Shown here piece by piece: positions 17,797-27,142 of a DNA stretch of 64,000 nt. A program made the translations under genes and the position numbers. The stretch comes from Mesorhizobium comanense. Lineage in GTDB: Bacteria; Pseudomonadota; Alphaproteobacteria; Rhizobiales; Rhizobiaceae. Location: contig NZ_SCNN01000005.1 of NCBI RefSeq assembly GCF_005503535.1, positions 186,001 through 250,000 of the forward strand. Reading direction: 5' to 3'. Position 1 is the first letter of the stretch. Every line of letters begins with the position of its first letter. Below the pieces are notes generated by a model. The model worked only from the letters and a program-made list of their open reading frames with translations. It was not told the DNA's origin and made no database searches.

Positions 17797-18945
17797 CTAG
17801 CTTGCGCGCCGGAACGCGGACGCAGTGACGCGGTTACGGCCACCTCGCTTGGCGACATAGAGGGCCTTGTCGGCGGCGCTGAGCACCTTGTCGAAGCTGA
17901 GCCCTTCCTTGGTGCCGAAGGCAAAACCGGCGCTGACGGTGCATGTCAGGGCACCCATCTCCGTGTCGATCCGGCGCGTCGCGAAAGCGACGCGGATGCG
18001 TTCGGCTGCTTCCTCCACCGTTTCGGGCAAGGTTCGCTTCAACACCAGCGCGAATTCCTCTCCGCCCATGCGGGCGGCAACGTCGGTCTGGCGAAGATTG
18101 CCAACGAGTTCCCTGGCGAAAACCCTCAGCACCTCGTCGCCTGCCGCGTGGCCAAATTCGTCATTGATGGCTTTGAAATTGTCGAGGTCGAACACGATCA
18201 CCGCGGTGAACGCGCCGACCGGGACATGGCCATGCATGTCGAACAGCGCGCGCCGGTTCAAGAGGCCGGTCAAGGGATCGGTCAAGGCGTTGCGCCGGTG
18301 ATGCCTGGCCAGGCGTCCCTGGTTAAGGGCAAGCGACAAGGCGCCGATGCCTGTCATGCTGGCGATGACGACGATGAGGCTCAATTCTTCGGCCCAGTTG
18401 CTCGGCGCGTGCCCCAGGACCAGCTTTCCATCCCAGGCAAGAACCATGGCGCAAAGGGCAAAGGAGGTCGCCGTGGCCGAATAGAGCGCGGTGATGCCGA
18501 TCGTCAGGGCAGGGGCCTCGTCGCGGCCTCGCCAGTATTCGAACGCCGTCGCGAAAAGCAGCAAGGCCGCAAACGAATTCTCGAACATGAACCCCAGGCC
18601 GTCATAGCCCAGCGCCATGGGCGGCAGCGTCACCGCCAGCGAGATGCAGCCGAACAGTGTTCGCTTCATGGGGGAACCGCCGGTCCTGTACTGGTAGGCG
18701 GCCCCCAGCATCGCTGAAAAGCCGATCAACAGCAGCGCCAGCGTGGCAATGCCGAGCAAGCGCCCGGGCATGTCGATATAGGCGTCATAAACGAAGATAT
18801 CGCCGACCACGAACAACAGGCTGGTTGCCCACGTCAGCAGGAAACGTTCCGAACGGGCGGTCAACCACATGCCGAACAATGTCAGGCTGAGGCAGGCGGC
18901 GGAAAAACCGACAGCCAGCAGAAGTGAAGTGTAGTCGAGCGACAT
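17797..18945 (-). CDS. Membrane diguanylate cyclase (GGDEF)
   Basis: A 382-residue protein with six or seven predicted membrane segments in residues 1-205 and a GGDEF domain from about 215 to 375. The active-site motif is GGEEF at 294-298 and the inhibitory-site motif RQTD at 285-288, five residues upstream, so the enzyme should make cyclic di-GMP and be subject to product inhibition. The domain also has DPLTGLLNRR and VFDLDNFKAIND. The membrane part does not match a sensor family I can name with certainty. Cyclic di-GMP generally governs motility and surface growth. Monocistronic as far as can be seen. Confidence 0.88.
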   Translation of the reverse strand: MSLDYTSLLLAVGFSAACLSLTLFGMWLTARSERFLLTWATSLLFVVGDIFVYDAYIDMPGRLLGIATLALLLIGFSAMLGAAYQYRTGGSPMKRTLFGCISLAVTLPPMALGYDGLGFMFENSFAALLLFATAFEYWRGRDEAPALTIGITALYSATATSFALCAMVLAWDGKLVLGHAPSNWAEELSLIVVIASMTGIGALSLALNQGRLARHHRRNALTDPLTGLLNRRALFDMHGHVPVGAFTAVIVFDLDNFKAINDEFGHAAGDEVLRVFARELVGNLRQTDVAARMGGEEFALVLKRTLPETVEEAAERIRVAFATRRIDTEMGALTCTVSAGFAFGTKEGLSFDKVLSAADKALYVAKRGGRNRVTASAFRRAS

Positions 18946-19127
18946 GCCCCTCTTTCCCTGCCGGCGGCGGTTCCAGCTCTGCGGCTTGGCGTCTCTGCAT
19001 TCTTGCAGAAGGAAGTGTCGATAAGGTTACGATCGCAGCGAAGATGCCACGAATAAGGTCTGCGCTACGCGCAAAACGCGTATGCGGTACACTTATAACG
19101 TGTAGCCCGATCTCGACCGTGAATTTG

Positions 19128-19934
19128 TCAGCCGGCCGTTCGCTTCATCAGCGCCATTGCCCCGAAAGGCGCGCGTACCTTGCCTTCGGTGATGAAATAG
19201 ACGAACACGTCACGCGGCTGGACCGGCGCGTCGGTGGCGGGGTCGGCACGGCGCAAATCGGCTGGCTGCTTGCCCTCCGCCCAGATTTTCGCCCGCGCCG
19301 CCCATTCGTCGAGACCCTTCGGCGTGTAGCAATCCGGGTTGTCGTCGCTGCCGGTCTGCAGCCGCGCATAGACGAAGTCGCCGGTGACGTCGGCGATATC
19401 GGGGTACTTGGCATGGTCGGCGTAGACGATCGCCGCCCTGTATTTGCGGGCAAGTGCTGCGAATTCCGGCACGATGAAGCTGTCGTTGCGCACTTCGAGC
19501 GCATGGCGAAGGGCTACGCCATCCTGCTTTTCCGGCAGGAGCTTGAGGAAAGCCTCGAAATCATCCGGATCGAATTTCTTGGTCGGCGCGAACTGCCAGA
19601 GAATCGGCCCGAGCTTCTCGCCGAGCGCGGCGACGCCGGAACCGAGGAAACGCATCATCGATTCACCGGCTTCGCCCAGCACACGGCGGTTGGTGACGAA
19701 GCGGTTGCCTTTCAGCGAGTAGACAAAACCGTCCGGCGCCTCACTGGCCCATTTGACGAAAGTCGGCTCCTTGAAGGAGGAATAGTAAGTGCCGTTGACC
19801 TCGATGCTCGGCACCTGCCGGCTTGCATATTGCAACTGCTTGGCCTTCGACAATTTGTCCGGATAGAAGGACGTATCCCAGGGCTCGAAAGTCCAGCCGC
19901 CCATGCCCGAGCGGATTGTTCCCGATTTGCTCAT
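19128..19934 (-). CDS. DUF72 family protein
   Basis: A 268-residue member of the DUF72 (YecE-like) family, which adopts a TIM-barrel fold and has no settled biochemical role. Typical family pieces are GMGGWTFEPWDTSFYP near the start, EVNGTYYSSFKEPTF, FVYSLKGNRFVTN and the C-terminal VYFITEGKVRAP. The start at 19934 is preceded by GGGAGGACGAC, a strong ribosome site; the longer frame to 19967 is unlikely. The gene upstream on the same strand (GNAT) ends 61 bases away. Confidence 0.85.
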   Translation of the reverse strand: MSKSGTIRSGMGGWTFEPWDTSFYPDKLSKAKQLQYASRQVPSIEVNGTYYSSFKEPTFVKWASEAPDGFVYSLKGNRFVTNRRVLGEAGESMMRFLGSGVAALGEKLGPILWQFAPTKKFDPDDFEAFLKLLPEKQDGVALRHALEVRNDSFIVPEFAALARKYRAAIVYADHAKYPDIADVTGDFVYARLQTGSDDNPDCYTPKGLDEWAARAKIWAEGKQPADLRRADPATDAPVQPRDVFVYFITEGKVRAPFGAMALMKRTAG

Positions 19935-19995
19935 TGTCGTCCTCCCAGGTTCAAACGTTCTGGCCAAGTAGGAAATCAGGCCGCGCTCAGAAAGA

Positions 19996-20460
19996 TCAGT
20001 CCGTCATGGCTCCGCCGACCGGTTTTGCCATGTCGACGAGTACCCATCCTGGCCGGTAGGGATTGGGCCGGCGACCCGTTTCGCGATAACCGTAAGCTAG
20101 ATAGAGCGCGATGTTCCGTTCCATTTTCGCATTGGTGTAGAGCCGTATCTCCGGCAGGCTCCACGAACCCGTCCGCTCGTCGGCGTGTTTCAGCAATGCG
20201 ATACCGAACCCCTTGCCCTGAAAGGCGGGCGACACCGCGACGGAGAAGATCATCGCGTGGTCCTGATGCCGTTCCAGCGTGAGCACTCCGGCAAGTTCGC
20301 CGCCGCTCTCGAGCAGCCAGACCTCGCCGTTGGCGATGCGCGGCGCATAGTCCTCGGTCACCGGGATCGGCGGCGCGTCGAGTACGGCGCTATAGGGAGC
20401 GTAGGCTGCTTCCGTCAGCGCGACGATCGCGGCGAGATCTTCGGAGTGGGCAAGCCTCAT
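19996..20460 (-). CDS. GNAT-family N-acetyltransferase
   Basis: A 154-residue acetyltransferase of the GNAT fold. The acetyl-CoA binding motif is in VSPAFQGKGFGIALLKHADE (about residues 76-95), preceded by the strand MIFSVAV and followed by LYTNAKMERNIALYLAYGY, a common pattern in small-molecule acetyltransferases. The substrate is unknown. Its ATG overlaps the stop of the DUF302 gene by four bases, so the two are probably translated together. Confidence 0.85.
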   Translation of the reverse strand: MRLAHSEDLAAIVALTEAAYAPYSAVLDAPPIPVTEDYAPRIANGEVWLLESGGELAGVLTLERHQDHAMIFSVAVSPAFQGKGFGIALLKHADERTGSWSLPEIRLYTNAKMERNIALYLAYGYRETGRRPNPYRPGWVLVDMAKPVGGAMTD

Positions 20461-20870
20461 GATTGATCCATTCCAGCGGCAGCGGCGATCACCTTCTTCA
20501 TGCCGGCAACCATCGCCTCGACCGCGGCGCGGCTGGCTTCGCCCAGGCCATGGCGCTCGGCGATCCAGCGCGGATCATTGTAGGACAGCCAGATCTTGCC
20601 ATCTTCATCCTCCCAGGCCAGCGCCTTCACCGGCAGGTCGATGCCGGCAAGTTGCCTGTCCTGCATCAGTGGTGTGCCACCTCTGGGGTTGCCGAAAACC
20701 AGCAACTCGGTCGGCCGCAGCGAGGCGCCGACATCGCGTGCGCCGGCGGCATGATCGATGCGTGCGAAGACGAGCAGGCCCGCGCGCTTGACCACCTCGG
20801 CCAGACGATCGATGGTCTCGGTCACAGCGAACCGGCTTTCGACGGAGACGAGGCCGTTGTTTTCCGTCAC
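20457..20870 (-). CDS. DUF302 domain protein
   Basis: A 137-residue DUF302 protein. The domain shows SVESRFAVTETIDRLAEVVK, FARIDHAAGA, TELLVFGNPRGGTPLM and LPVKALAWED, all usual for the family, whose function is not firmly known. I prefer the GTG at 20870 with GAAGGAAG seven bases upstream; the in-frame region up to 20948 (SERSSFCHRPRPEG) does not look like the family. The gene is coupled to the downstream GNAT gene by a four-base overlap. It follows the TIR-like gene after 90 bases. Confidence 0.82.
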   Translation of the reverse strand: MTENNGLVSVESRFAVTETIDRLAEVVKRAGLLVFARIDHAAGARDVGASLRPTELLVFGNPRGGTPLMQDRQLAGIDLPVKALAWEDEDGKIWLSYNDPRWIAERHGLGEASRAAVEAMVAGMKKVIAAAAGMDQS

Positions 20871-20960
20871 TCCGTCACTTCCTTCAGGGCGAGGACGATG
20901 ACAGAAAGACGAGCGTTCGGAACGGCCTTTAACACTGTATTCTGCCAAAGCCGGGGAGCA

Positions 20961-21764
20961 TCAAATCGCTCCGAATTCACGGCGGATAGTCGCGAGCACA
21001 TCGCCAAAAACCTCGGAAATATGGCCTCGTTTAAAGCGAATTTGTTGTATTCCATCGAAATTGGAAGCGAGTTCAACCCCTTGCTCAACAACCATTATCG
21101 CACGATCGAAGCCTAAACGACCTTGGAAGAGTCCGCATTCGTGAATAACATTCTGCCGGGCTCTAATTCCGCTCTCAGTTTTGTCTTCTCCGGTAAGAAC
21201 AAGCATAGCCAAAGACGTCTCCCCGGCCATACTGTCCAAAATGTCTCGAATTGTATGCCCAGATCGAGCGCCGGTCTCATATGCAACTACGCTTATGCCG
21301 TGCTTGTCTTGTAGATGGTTTTTTATTTTTTCCCACTGAGGGCTGCGGCCATGCCCTATGAAAATGTTTAGATTTTTCTTCGATATTTCCTCTGAAAGAA
21401 CAGTCTTTTCGGAAGCATCGGCATCGGAAAAGATGGATAGAATTGATTCTATTATCGGTCTTGATTCCGCAAAAACGCTTATTTCCGTTTGACCTAGAAT
21501 AAACTGTAGCTGTAATTCAAATTTCCTTTCATGATCCTTTAGTAATTCTACTCTAATAATGCAGCTTCCGGTTGTGTTTTGTCGATATAGGTCAAAAAAC
21601 TCTTCAAGATTGTCAAATCTCCATCGTTCATTTTTATTCTTTACAGATAGAGTAGAAAATTTTGTCGTAATTCCTTTTCCGCCTTCAGTGCCGAGTTTAT
21701 CAATGGCAGTGCGAATAAGCTTGGGGCTAAACTTCACATTGCCAAAATTTACTTCTTTTTCCAT
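20961..21764 (-). CDS. TIR-like (CAP12/Pycsar-type) nucleotide-binding protein, probable transferred defence gene
   Basis: A 267-residue protein of two parts. Residues 1-130 are a lysine-rich region I do not recognise. Residues 131-267 match the TIR-like family now named CAP12/Pycsar effector TIR (PF10137): NIFIGHGR at 133-140, GARSGHTIRDIL, LAMLVLTGEDKTESG and RARQNVIHECGLFQGRLGFDR, with E209 at the expected catalytic place. Relatives cleave NAD+ when a phage-triggered nucleotide signal binds. No cyclase gene is adjacent, so trigger and activity are unproven. Base composition is very different from the neighbours: about one third G+C in 21361-21420. That and the solitary position suggest transfer. 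Start is ATG at 21764; a TTG directly before it is also possible. Confidence 0.78.
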   Translation of the reverse strand: MEKEVNFGNVKFSPKLIRTAIDKLGTEGGKGITTKFSTLSVKNKNERWRFDNLEEFFDLYRQNTTGSCIIRVELLKDHERKFELQLQFILGQTEISVFAESRPIIESILSIFSDADASEKTVLSEEISKKNLNIFIGHGRSPQWEKIKNHLQDKHGISVVAYETGARSGHTIRDILDSMAGETSLAMLVLTGEDKTESGIRARQNVIHECGLFQGRLGFDRAIMVVEQGVELASNFDGIQQIRFKRGHISEVFGDVLATIRREFGAI

Positions 21765-21837
21765 CAAAACTGCCCTGATCGGACGATACTAGAGGGTGAA
21801 TGGCCGCTGAGCCAATCTAGGCATATGCCAAATGCCA

Positions 21838-24759
21838 TCACTCAGCCGCTTCGCGCTTGCCTCCGGGGCGTCGCTCCAGCAATTCCTTGAGGAACTGGCC
21901 GGTGTAGCTGCGCTTCTCGCGCACAATCGCTTCCGGCGTGCCCGAGGCAACCAGTTCGCCGCCGCCGTCGCCGCCTTCAGGACCAAGATCGAGCACCCAG
22001 TCGGCGGTCTTGATCACTTCGAGATTGTGCTCGATGACCACCACCGTATTGCCCTGGTCGACCAGTTCATGCAGCACTTCCAACAGCTTGGCGACGTCGT
22101 GGAAATGCAGGCCGGTGGTCGGCTCGTCGAGGATGTAGAGCGTCTTGCCGGTCGCCTTGCGCGACAGTTCCTTGGCGAGCTTGATGCGCTGCGCTTCACC
22201 GCCCGAAAGCGTCGTCGCCTGCTGGCCGATATGGATGTAGCCGAGGCCGACCTGTTTCAGCGTGTCGAGCTTGTCGCGCACGCCGGGCACCGCGGCGAAG
22301 AATTCGACACCTTCCTCGACGGTCATGTCGAGCACGTCGGCGATCGACTTGCCTTTGAACAGCACGTCGAGCGTTTCTCTGTTATAGCGCTTGCCGTGGC
22401 AGACGTCGCAGGTGACGTAGACGTCGGGCAGGAAGTGCATCTCGATCTTGATGACACCGTCGCCCTGGCAGGCTTCGCAGCGGCCACCCTTGACGTTGAA
22501 GGAGAAGCGGCCCGGCTGGTAGCCGCGCGCCTTGGCTTCCGGCAAGCCGGCGAACCAGTCGCGGATCGGCGTGAAGGCGCCGGTATAGGTAGCGGGGTTC
22601 GAACGCGGCGTGCGTCCGATCGGCGACTGGTCGATGTCGATGACCTTGTCGAGGAATTCCAGTCCCTCGATGCGGTCATGCTCGGCCGGATGTTCGCGCG
22701 ACCCCATGATGCGCCGCGACGCCGCCTTGAACAGCGTCTCGATCAGGAAGGTCGACTTGCCGCCGCCCGATACGCCGGTGACGGCGGTGAAGGTGCCGAG
22801 CGGAATCTCGGCCGTGACGTTCTTCAAATTGTTGCCGCGCGCGCCGACAACCTTCAGGCGCCGGCCCTTCTTGGCCTCGCGGCGCACGGCCGGCGTCGCC
22901 ACTTCCAGTTCGCCCGACAGATATTTGCCGGTGATCGAATTGGGGTTGGCCATCACCTGCCGGGGCGTGCCCTGGGCGATGATCTCGCCGCCATGGATGC
23001 CGGCGGCCGGCCCCATGTCGACGACATAGTCGGCGTGCAGGATGGCGTCCTCGTCGTGCTCGACGACGATCACCGTGTTGCCGATGTCGCGCAGGTGCTT
23101 CAGCGTGTCGAGCAGCCGTGTGTTGTCGCGTTGATGCAGGCCGATCGACGGCTCGTCCAGCACGTAGAGCACGCCGGTGAGGCCGGAGCCGATCTGCGAT
23201 GCGAGCCTGATGCGCTGGCTTTCGCCGCCGGACAGCGTGCCGGAATTGCGCGAAAGCGTGAGATAGTCGAGACCGACATCGTTGAGGAAGCGCAGCCTTT
23301 CGCGGATCTCCTTCAGCACGCGCACGGCGATCTCGTTCTGCTTGTCGTTGAGCTGCGCGGGCAGGTCGGTGAACCAGCGGTCGGCGTTGCGGATCGATTG
23401 TTCGGTGACCTCGCCGATATGCTTTCCGCCGATCTTCACAGCCAAGGCCTCGGGCTTCAGCCTGTAACCCTTGCAGACCGGGCAGGGCGTCGCTGACATG
23501 AAGCGCTCGATCTCCTCGCGCATCCAGGCGGACTCGGTTTCCTTCCAGCGCCGTTCGAGATTGGGAATCACGCCCTCGAAGGTCTTGGTCGTCTTGTAGG
23601 AGCGCAGCCCGTCATCGTACTGGAAGGTGATTTCGCGCTCGCCGGTGCCGCGCAGGATCGCTTCCTGGGCTGCGGCGGAAAGATCCTTGAACTTGTCGCC
23701 GAGCTTGAAATCATAGGCCTTGCCCAGCGCTTCGAGCGTCTGCGCATAGTAGGGCGAGGTCGATTTCGCCCAAGGGCTGACGGCGCCGTCGCGCAGCGAG
23801 ACATTCTCGTCGGGGACGACGAGGTTGGCGTCGATGGCGCGCTGGCTGCCGAGGCCGTCGCAGGTGGGGCAGGCGCCGAACGGGTTGTTGAACGAGAACA
23901 GGCGCGGCTCGACCTCCGGAATGGTGAAGCCGGACACAGGGCAAGCGAATTTTTCCGAGAACAGGATGCGCTCATGCGTCTCGTTCTTCGATTTGTTGAC
24001 CGAATCCTCGCCGGTCTGGCTTGCGTCGAGCGGCTTGTCGGCGAATTCGGCCACCGCAAGCCCGTCGGCGAGCTTCAGCGCGGTCTCGATCGAATCGGCC
24101 AGACGCGTGGCAAGATCGCCGCGCACGACGATGCGATCGACGACCACGTCGATGTCGTGCTTGTACTTCTTGTCCAGCGCCGGAACATCCGCGATTTCGT
24201 AGAAGATGCCGTCGACCTTGACGCGCTGAAAACCCTTCTTCTGCAGTTCGAGAAGTTCCTTGCGGTACTCGCCCTTGCGGCCGCGCACGATCGGCGCCAG
24301 CAGGAACAGGCGCGTGCCTTCCTCGATGGCCAGCACCCGGTCGACCATCTGGCTGACCGTCTGGCTCTCGATCGGCAGGCCGGTGGCCGGCGAATAGGGC
24401 ACGCCGACGCGCGCGAAGAGCAGGCGCATGTAGTCGTAGATCTCGGTGACGGTGCCGACCGTCGAGCGCGGGTTCTTGGATGTCGTCTTCTGTTCGATCG
24501 AGATTGCCGGAGACAGGCCGTCGATCTGGTCGACGTCCGGCTTCTGCATCATTTCGAGGAATTGCCGGGCATAGGCCGAGAGGCTCTCGACATAGCGGCG
24601 CTGGCCTTCGGCATAGATCGTGTCGAAGGCCAATGACGATTTGCCGGAGCCGGACAGGCCCGTCATGACGATCAGACTGTCACGCGGCAGATCGAGATCG
24701 ACATTCTTCAGATTGTGTTCGCGCGCCCCGCGAATGGAAAGGAATTTATGGTCGGCCAT
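21838..24759 (-). CDS. uvrA: Excinuclease ABC subunit A (UvrA)
   Basis: A 973-residue nucleotide-excision-repair ATPase. Two ABC modules are visible: Walker [10 protein letters not shown] near residue 31 and GVSGGGKST near residue 655, two LSGGE signature motifs, and two zinc modules ([33 protein letters not shown]). UvrA finds damaged DNA and loads UvrB. The ATG at 24759 gives the [20 protein letters not shown] start typical of the family; the frame is open up to 25047 but that part overlaps the LuxR-type gene. A LexA box lies 150 bases upstream. Confidence 0.95.
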   Translation of the reverse strand: MADHKFLSIRGAREHNLKNVDLDLPRDSLIVMTGLSGSGKSSLAFDTIYAEGQRRYVESLSAYARQFLEMMQKPDVDQIDGLSPAISIEQKTTSKNPRSTVGTVTEIYDYMRLLFARVGVPYSPATGLPIESQTVSQMVDRVLAIEEGTRLFLLAPIVRGRKGEYRKELLELQKKGFQRVKVDGIFYEIADVPALDKKYKHDIDVVVDRIVVRGDLATRLADSIETALKLADGLAVAEFADKPLDASQTGEDSVNKSKNETHERILFSEKFACPVSGFTIPEVEPRLFSFNNPFGACPTCDGLGSQRAIDANLVVPDENVSLRDGAVSPWAKSTSPYYAQTLEALGKAYDFKLGDKFKDLSAAAQEAILRGTGEREITFQYDDGLRSYKTTKTFEGVIPNLERRWKETESAWMREEIERFMSATPCPVCKGYRLKPEALAVKIGGKHIGEVTEQSIRNADRWFTDLPAQLNDKQNEIAVRVLKEIRERLRFLNDVGLDYLTLSRNSGTLSGGESQRIRLASQIGSGLTGVLYVLDEPSIGLHQRDNTRLLDTLKHLRDIGNTVIVVEHDEDAILHADYVVDMGPAAGIHGGEIIAQGTPRQVMANPNSITGKYLSGELEVATPAVRREAKKGRRLKVVGARGNNLKNVTAEIPLGTFTAVTGVSGGGKSTFLIETLFKAASRRIMGSREHPAEHDRIEGLEFLDKVIDIDQSPIGRTPRSNPATYTGAFTPIRDWFAGLPEAKARGYQPGRFSFNVKGGRCEACQGDGVIKIEMHFLPDVYVTCDVCHGKRYNRETLDVLFKGKSIADVLDMTVEEGVEFFAAVPGVRDKLDTLKQVGLGYIHIGQQATTLSGGEAQRIKLAKELSRKATGKTLYILDEPTTGLHFHDVAKLLEVLHELVDQGNTVVVIEHNLEVIKTADWVLDLGPEGGDGGGELVASGTPEAIVREKRSYTGQFLKELLERRPGGKREAAE

Positions 24760-24909
24760 CGCCGCTCGCCGCCTCAGATCTGGAATTCGTGGGATTGGCG
24801 GGTTTTCCCGGCCATCCCCTATGTAGGTTGTTTTGCCGCTACGTCGAGGGACGTCACAATTCTCGACCAAGCCGTTTAACCGTCTTTCGCGCGAGGGGGC
24901 AAGCGGAAA

Positions 24910-24924
24910 GAACAAAAACCGAAC
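24910..24924 (-). promoter_or_regulatory. LexA (SOS) box upstream of uvrA
   Basis: GAAC-AAAAACC-GAAC, read as GTTC-N7-GTTC on the uvrA strand, is an exact match to the alphaproteobacterial LexA operator. It lies 151 bases before the uvrA ATG and just after the end of the LuxR-type gene. Confidence 0.88.
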
Positions 24925-24943
24925 ACGCTCCTGACAATCGCGG

Positions 24944-26101
24944 TCAGGCTGGTGTCGCGAAGGAACCAGCCAGGCGCACCAGCTCGGCTTGCCGATGCGT
25001 GCCGGTCTTCGCGAAGAGCCGCAGAAGATGTGTCTTTGCGGTCGCATGGCTTATGCCGAGCGCTTTTGCCGCCTCGCCAAGCGTTTTTCCGTCGGCCATC
25101 GCCATATAGAGGCGCGTTTCCGCCGGTGTCAGGTCGAACAAGGCGGCGATGGTCTCGGCGGGCGGCTGGGACAAACCGCTCGCAGGCGCGATGAAAATGG
25201 CGGCGCTGGCGCCGGGGGCCAGATTCGGGCGCAATTCCCCCCGGTCGAGGGGCAGCACATGCACCACGGCAGGCGAGCCATCCGGTCGCATTGCGGGAAT
25301 GCCGCTGACGCGTCGGCGAGGCATGTCTTCTTGCGATCCCTGAGACCAGCTCACCGCCCGCCGAAGGGCGGCGGTGCCGGCGGCGTTGCCGAGGGCCAGC
25401 GATCCTCTCTGGTCGATAATCGGGCCGCCGCTGGCGAACATGGCGCGTGCGGCCTTGTTGGCGCACAGAATGCCGCGCTCGCCATCGACCAGCACGATGC
25501 CGGCGGCGACGGCATCCAGCGTGGCGATCAGGTTTGCCGCCGCCAGGGTTTTTACGTCGAGGATCCGGCTTATCGCCACCGCGCGCTGAATATGGGGGAC
25601 AAGCAGGCGGGCGAGTTCCACTTCGCGTTCGCCGATAGCGCCCTGGCTGTGGTGCCGCGCGAAGCCGACCGAGCAGGTCGTGTCCCTGTCGCGCGTGATC
25701 GCTATCGCCATCAGGTCGATGATACCCTGCGGCTCGATCCAGTCGCGATAGTAGGAGGTGTCTGGCCAGCTTGTTTGCTCCCGCTCCCGGGAGAGTACCT
25801 TCGGCTCTCCGACGGCGAAGCTTGCGATGCGCTCGGCGCCGCCCCATTGCGCGACGATGTCCGCGCCGTGCTCAGGAATGCGCCGCGCGTAATCGTCGGC
25901 GATGCCGCTGGTGACGTTGAGGATCGGCAGACCGTTCGGCGCCGTCCACACCGTGAACATGCCATTGCAGAAACCGAGCGACCGCCGGATTTCCGCCAGC
26001 GTCCGTTCCCAGTTGGTCGGGTCGATGGCGCAATCGTAGATCAGACCGATCAGCAGCGACAAAAGCTCTGTGTCGCGCAGGCTGTTCGCGGTCTTCGACA
26101 T
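24944..26101 (-). CDS. LuxR-type transcriptional regulator
   Basis: A 385-residue regulator. The last 65 residues are a LuxR/GerE helix-turn-helix: [20 protein letters not shown], then [20 protein letters not shown] and [12 protein letters not shown]. The N-terminal 310 residues are not an autoinducer-binding domain that I recognise; a PAS-like segment may sit near [19 protein letters not shown] and [18 protein letters not shown]. The ligand is unknown. The gene diverges from two genes for secreted cysteine-rich repeat proteins, with a 20-bp palindrome in the 120-base gap. Autoregulation and control of those genes are therefore plausible. Confidence 0.8.
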   Translation of the reverse strand: MSKTANSLRDTELLSLLIGLIYDCAIDPTNWERTLAEIRRSLGFCNGMFTVWTAPNGLPILNVTSGIADDYARRIPEHGADIVAQWGGAERIASFAVGEPKVLSREREQTSWPDTSYYRDWIEPQGIIDLMAIAITRDRDTTCSVGFARHHSQGAIGEREVELARLLVPHIQRAVAISRILDVKTLAAANLIATLDAVAAGIVLVDGERGILCANKAARAMFASGGPIIDQRGSLALGNAAGTAALRRAVSWSQGSQEDMPRRRVSGIPAMRPDGSPAVVHVLPLDRGELRPNLAPGASAAIFIAPASGLSQPPAETIAALFDLTPAETRLYMAMADGKTLGEAAKALGISHATAKTHLLRLFAKTGTHRQAELVRLAGSFATPA

Positions 26102-26149
26102 GCTCCCCCCGAAGCTGATTTTCGCGACCTTATGGTGGCGAGGCGAAAA

Positions 26150-26169
26150 CGTCCACCGTTCGGTGGACG
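26150..26169. promoter_or_regulatory. 20-bp perfect palindrome, candidate operator of the LuxR-type regulator
   Basis: Arms CGTCCACCG and CGGTGGACG meet around TT. Size and symmetry are those of a LuxR-family binding site. It lies 49 bases from the regulator ATG and 53 bases from the start of the first cysteine-rich gene. Confidence 0.5.
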
Positions 26170-26221
26170 ACGATTGCCCAGGGATTTGCGAGCCGTTCCG
26201 CGACTTGATTGAAAGGGGAAG

Positions 26222-26773
26222 ATGGTGAGAAAATCAGTTTTGGTCCTGATGGTCCTCGCGGCGTCGATGGCGGTCAAACCCGCCTCGGCGTCCGAAGAGG
26301 TCTTCAAGCACCCGAAAGTCGGCGGCAACCGGCTCGACTGGTGCTTTTCGTTCCAGAAGGGTTGCGGCGAGAAGGCCGCCAATGCCTGGTGCCAGAGCCA
26401 GGGTTACAAGAACGCCGCCGCCTTTTCGAAGGCCGCCAATGTCGGCCTGACCCGCACCATTGGCGACTCATCGCTGTGCGCGGACACCCATTGCGACAGC
26501 TTTTCCCAGATCACCTGCTTCAAGCCGCCACTGCCCGTGGCTGTGCTGAAATACGAGGCTCCGACCTTCAAGGGGCTGCGGCTGGACTGGTGCTACGCCT
26601 GGCAAAAGCAGTGCGGCAAGCCCGCAGCGGAGGCGTTCTGCCAGAGCAAGGGCCATGCCGGCGTGAAATCGTTCGAGAAGGCGGCGCATGTCGGCGGGAT
26701 GACCAGGGTCATCAGCAATTCGCAGGTCTGCGACGGCAATTGCGACAGCTTCGCCGCCATTGTCTGCCAGTAA
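26222..26773 (+). CDS. Secreted protein with two six-cysteine RLDWC repeats
   Basis: A 183-residue protein with a signal peptide (about residues 1-24, ending ASA). The mature part is two copies of one unit, residues about 37-99 and 119-182. Each unit starts RLDWC and has six cysteines: 41, 48, 57, 86, 91, 99 and 124, 131, 140, 170, 174, 182. Each ends in CDSF..I.C. The regular spacing suggests three disulphides per unit outside the cytoplasm. I do not recognise the family and propose no function. A GAAAGGGGAAG ribosome site precedes the ATG. The next gene, 18 bases on, encodes one more copy of the unit. Confidence 0.75.
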   Translation: MVRKSVLVLMVLAASMAVKPASASEEVFKHPKVGGNRLDWCFSFQKGCGEKAANAWCQSQGYKNAAAFSKAANVGLTRTIGDSSLCADTHCDSFSQITCFKPPLPVAVLKYEAPTFKGLRLDWCYAWQKQCGKPAAEAFCQSKGHAGVKSFEKAAHVGGMTRVISNSQVCDGNCDSFAAIVCQ

Positions 26774-26791
26774 GCGAGAAGGGGAGATCAT

Positions 26792-27142
26792 ATGCTGTTG
26801 AAAAGCCTTCGCCCAAAAGAACTGGCCCAGGTGCTGGTATCGGTGCTGTTCCTGGCCGCTCCCGATGTTGCGGTTGCGAACGAGCAGACTTTCATCAAGC
26901 CGACTTTCAAATTCAGCAGTCTGGCTGTCGTCAGTATGGTGCGCCTCGACTGGTGCTGGAAACATCAGCAGATGTGCGGCATGCGCGCCGCGGATCTCTA
27001 CTGCAAGTCGCGCGGTTTTCAGAAAGTCGGCGCCTTCGCCAAGGATCCGTCCATCGGGGCGACCGTTTCGATGGGTGACAAGACGGTCTGCAACAAGGGT
27101 GTGTGCGATGGCTTTGCCAGCATCACATGTCAGGGTCCATGA
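26792..27142 (+). CDS. Secreted protein with one six-cysteine RLDWC repeat
   Basis: A 116-residue protein. The N-terminal hydrophobic stretch (residues about 11-29, ending AVA) is a probable signal peptide. One six-cysteine unit covers residues 51-113 with cysteines at 55, 62, 71, 100, 105 and 113, the same spacing as in the two-unit protein 18 bases upstream, and the same RLDWC start and CDGFASITC end. A GAAGGGGAGA site precedes the ATG. Co-transcription with the upstream gene is likely. Function unknown. Confidence 0.72.
   Translation: MLLKSLRPKELAQVLVSVLFLAAPDVAVANEQTFIKPTFKFSSLAVVSMVRLDWCWKHQQMCGMRAADLYCKSRGFQKVGAFAKDPSIGATVSMGDKTVCNKGVCDGFASITCQGP

Noticed and set aside
20961..21764. 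Reading the TIR-like gene as a complete Pycsar or CBASS system
   Set aside because: No cyclase gene is adjacent on either side; neighbours are uvrA and a DUF302 gene. Only the effector-like part is supported.
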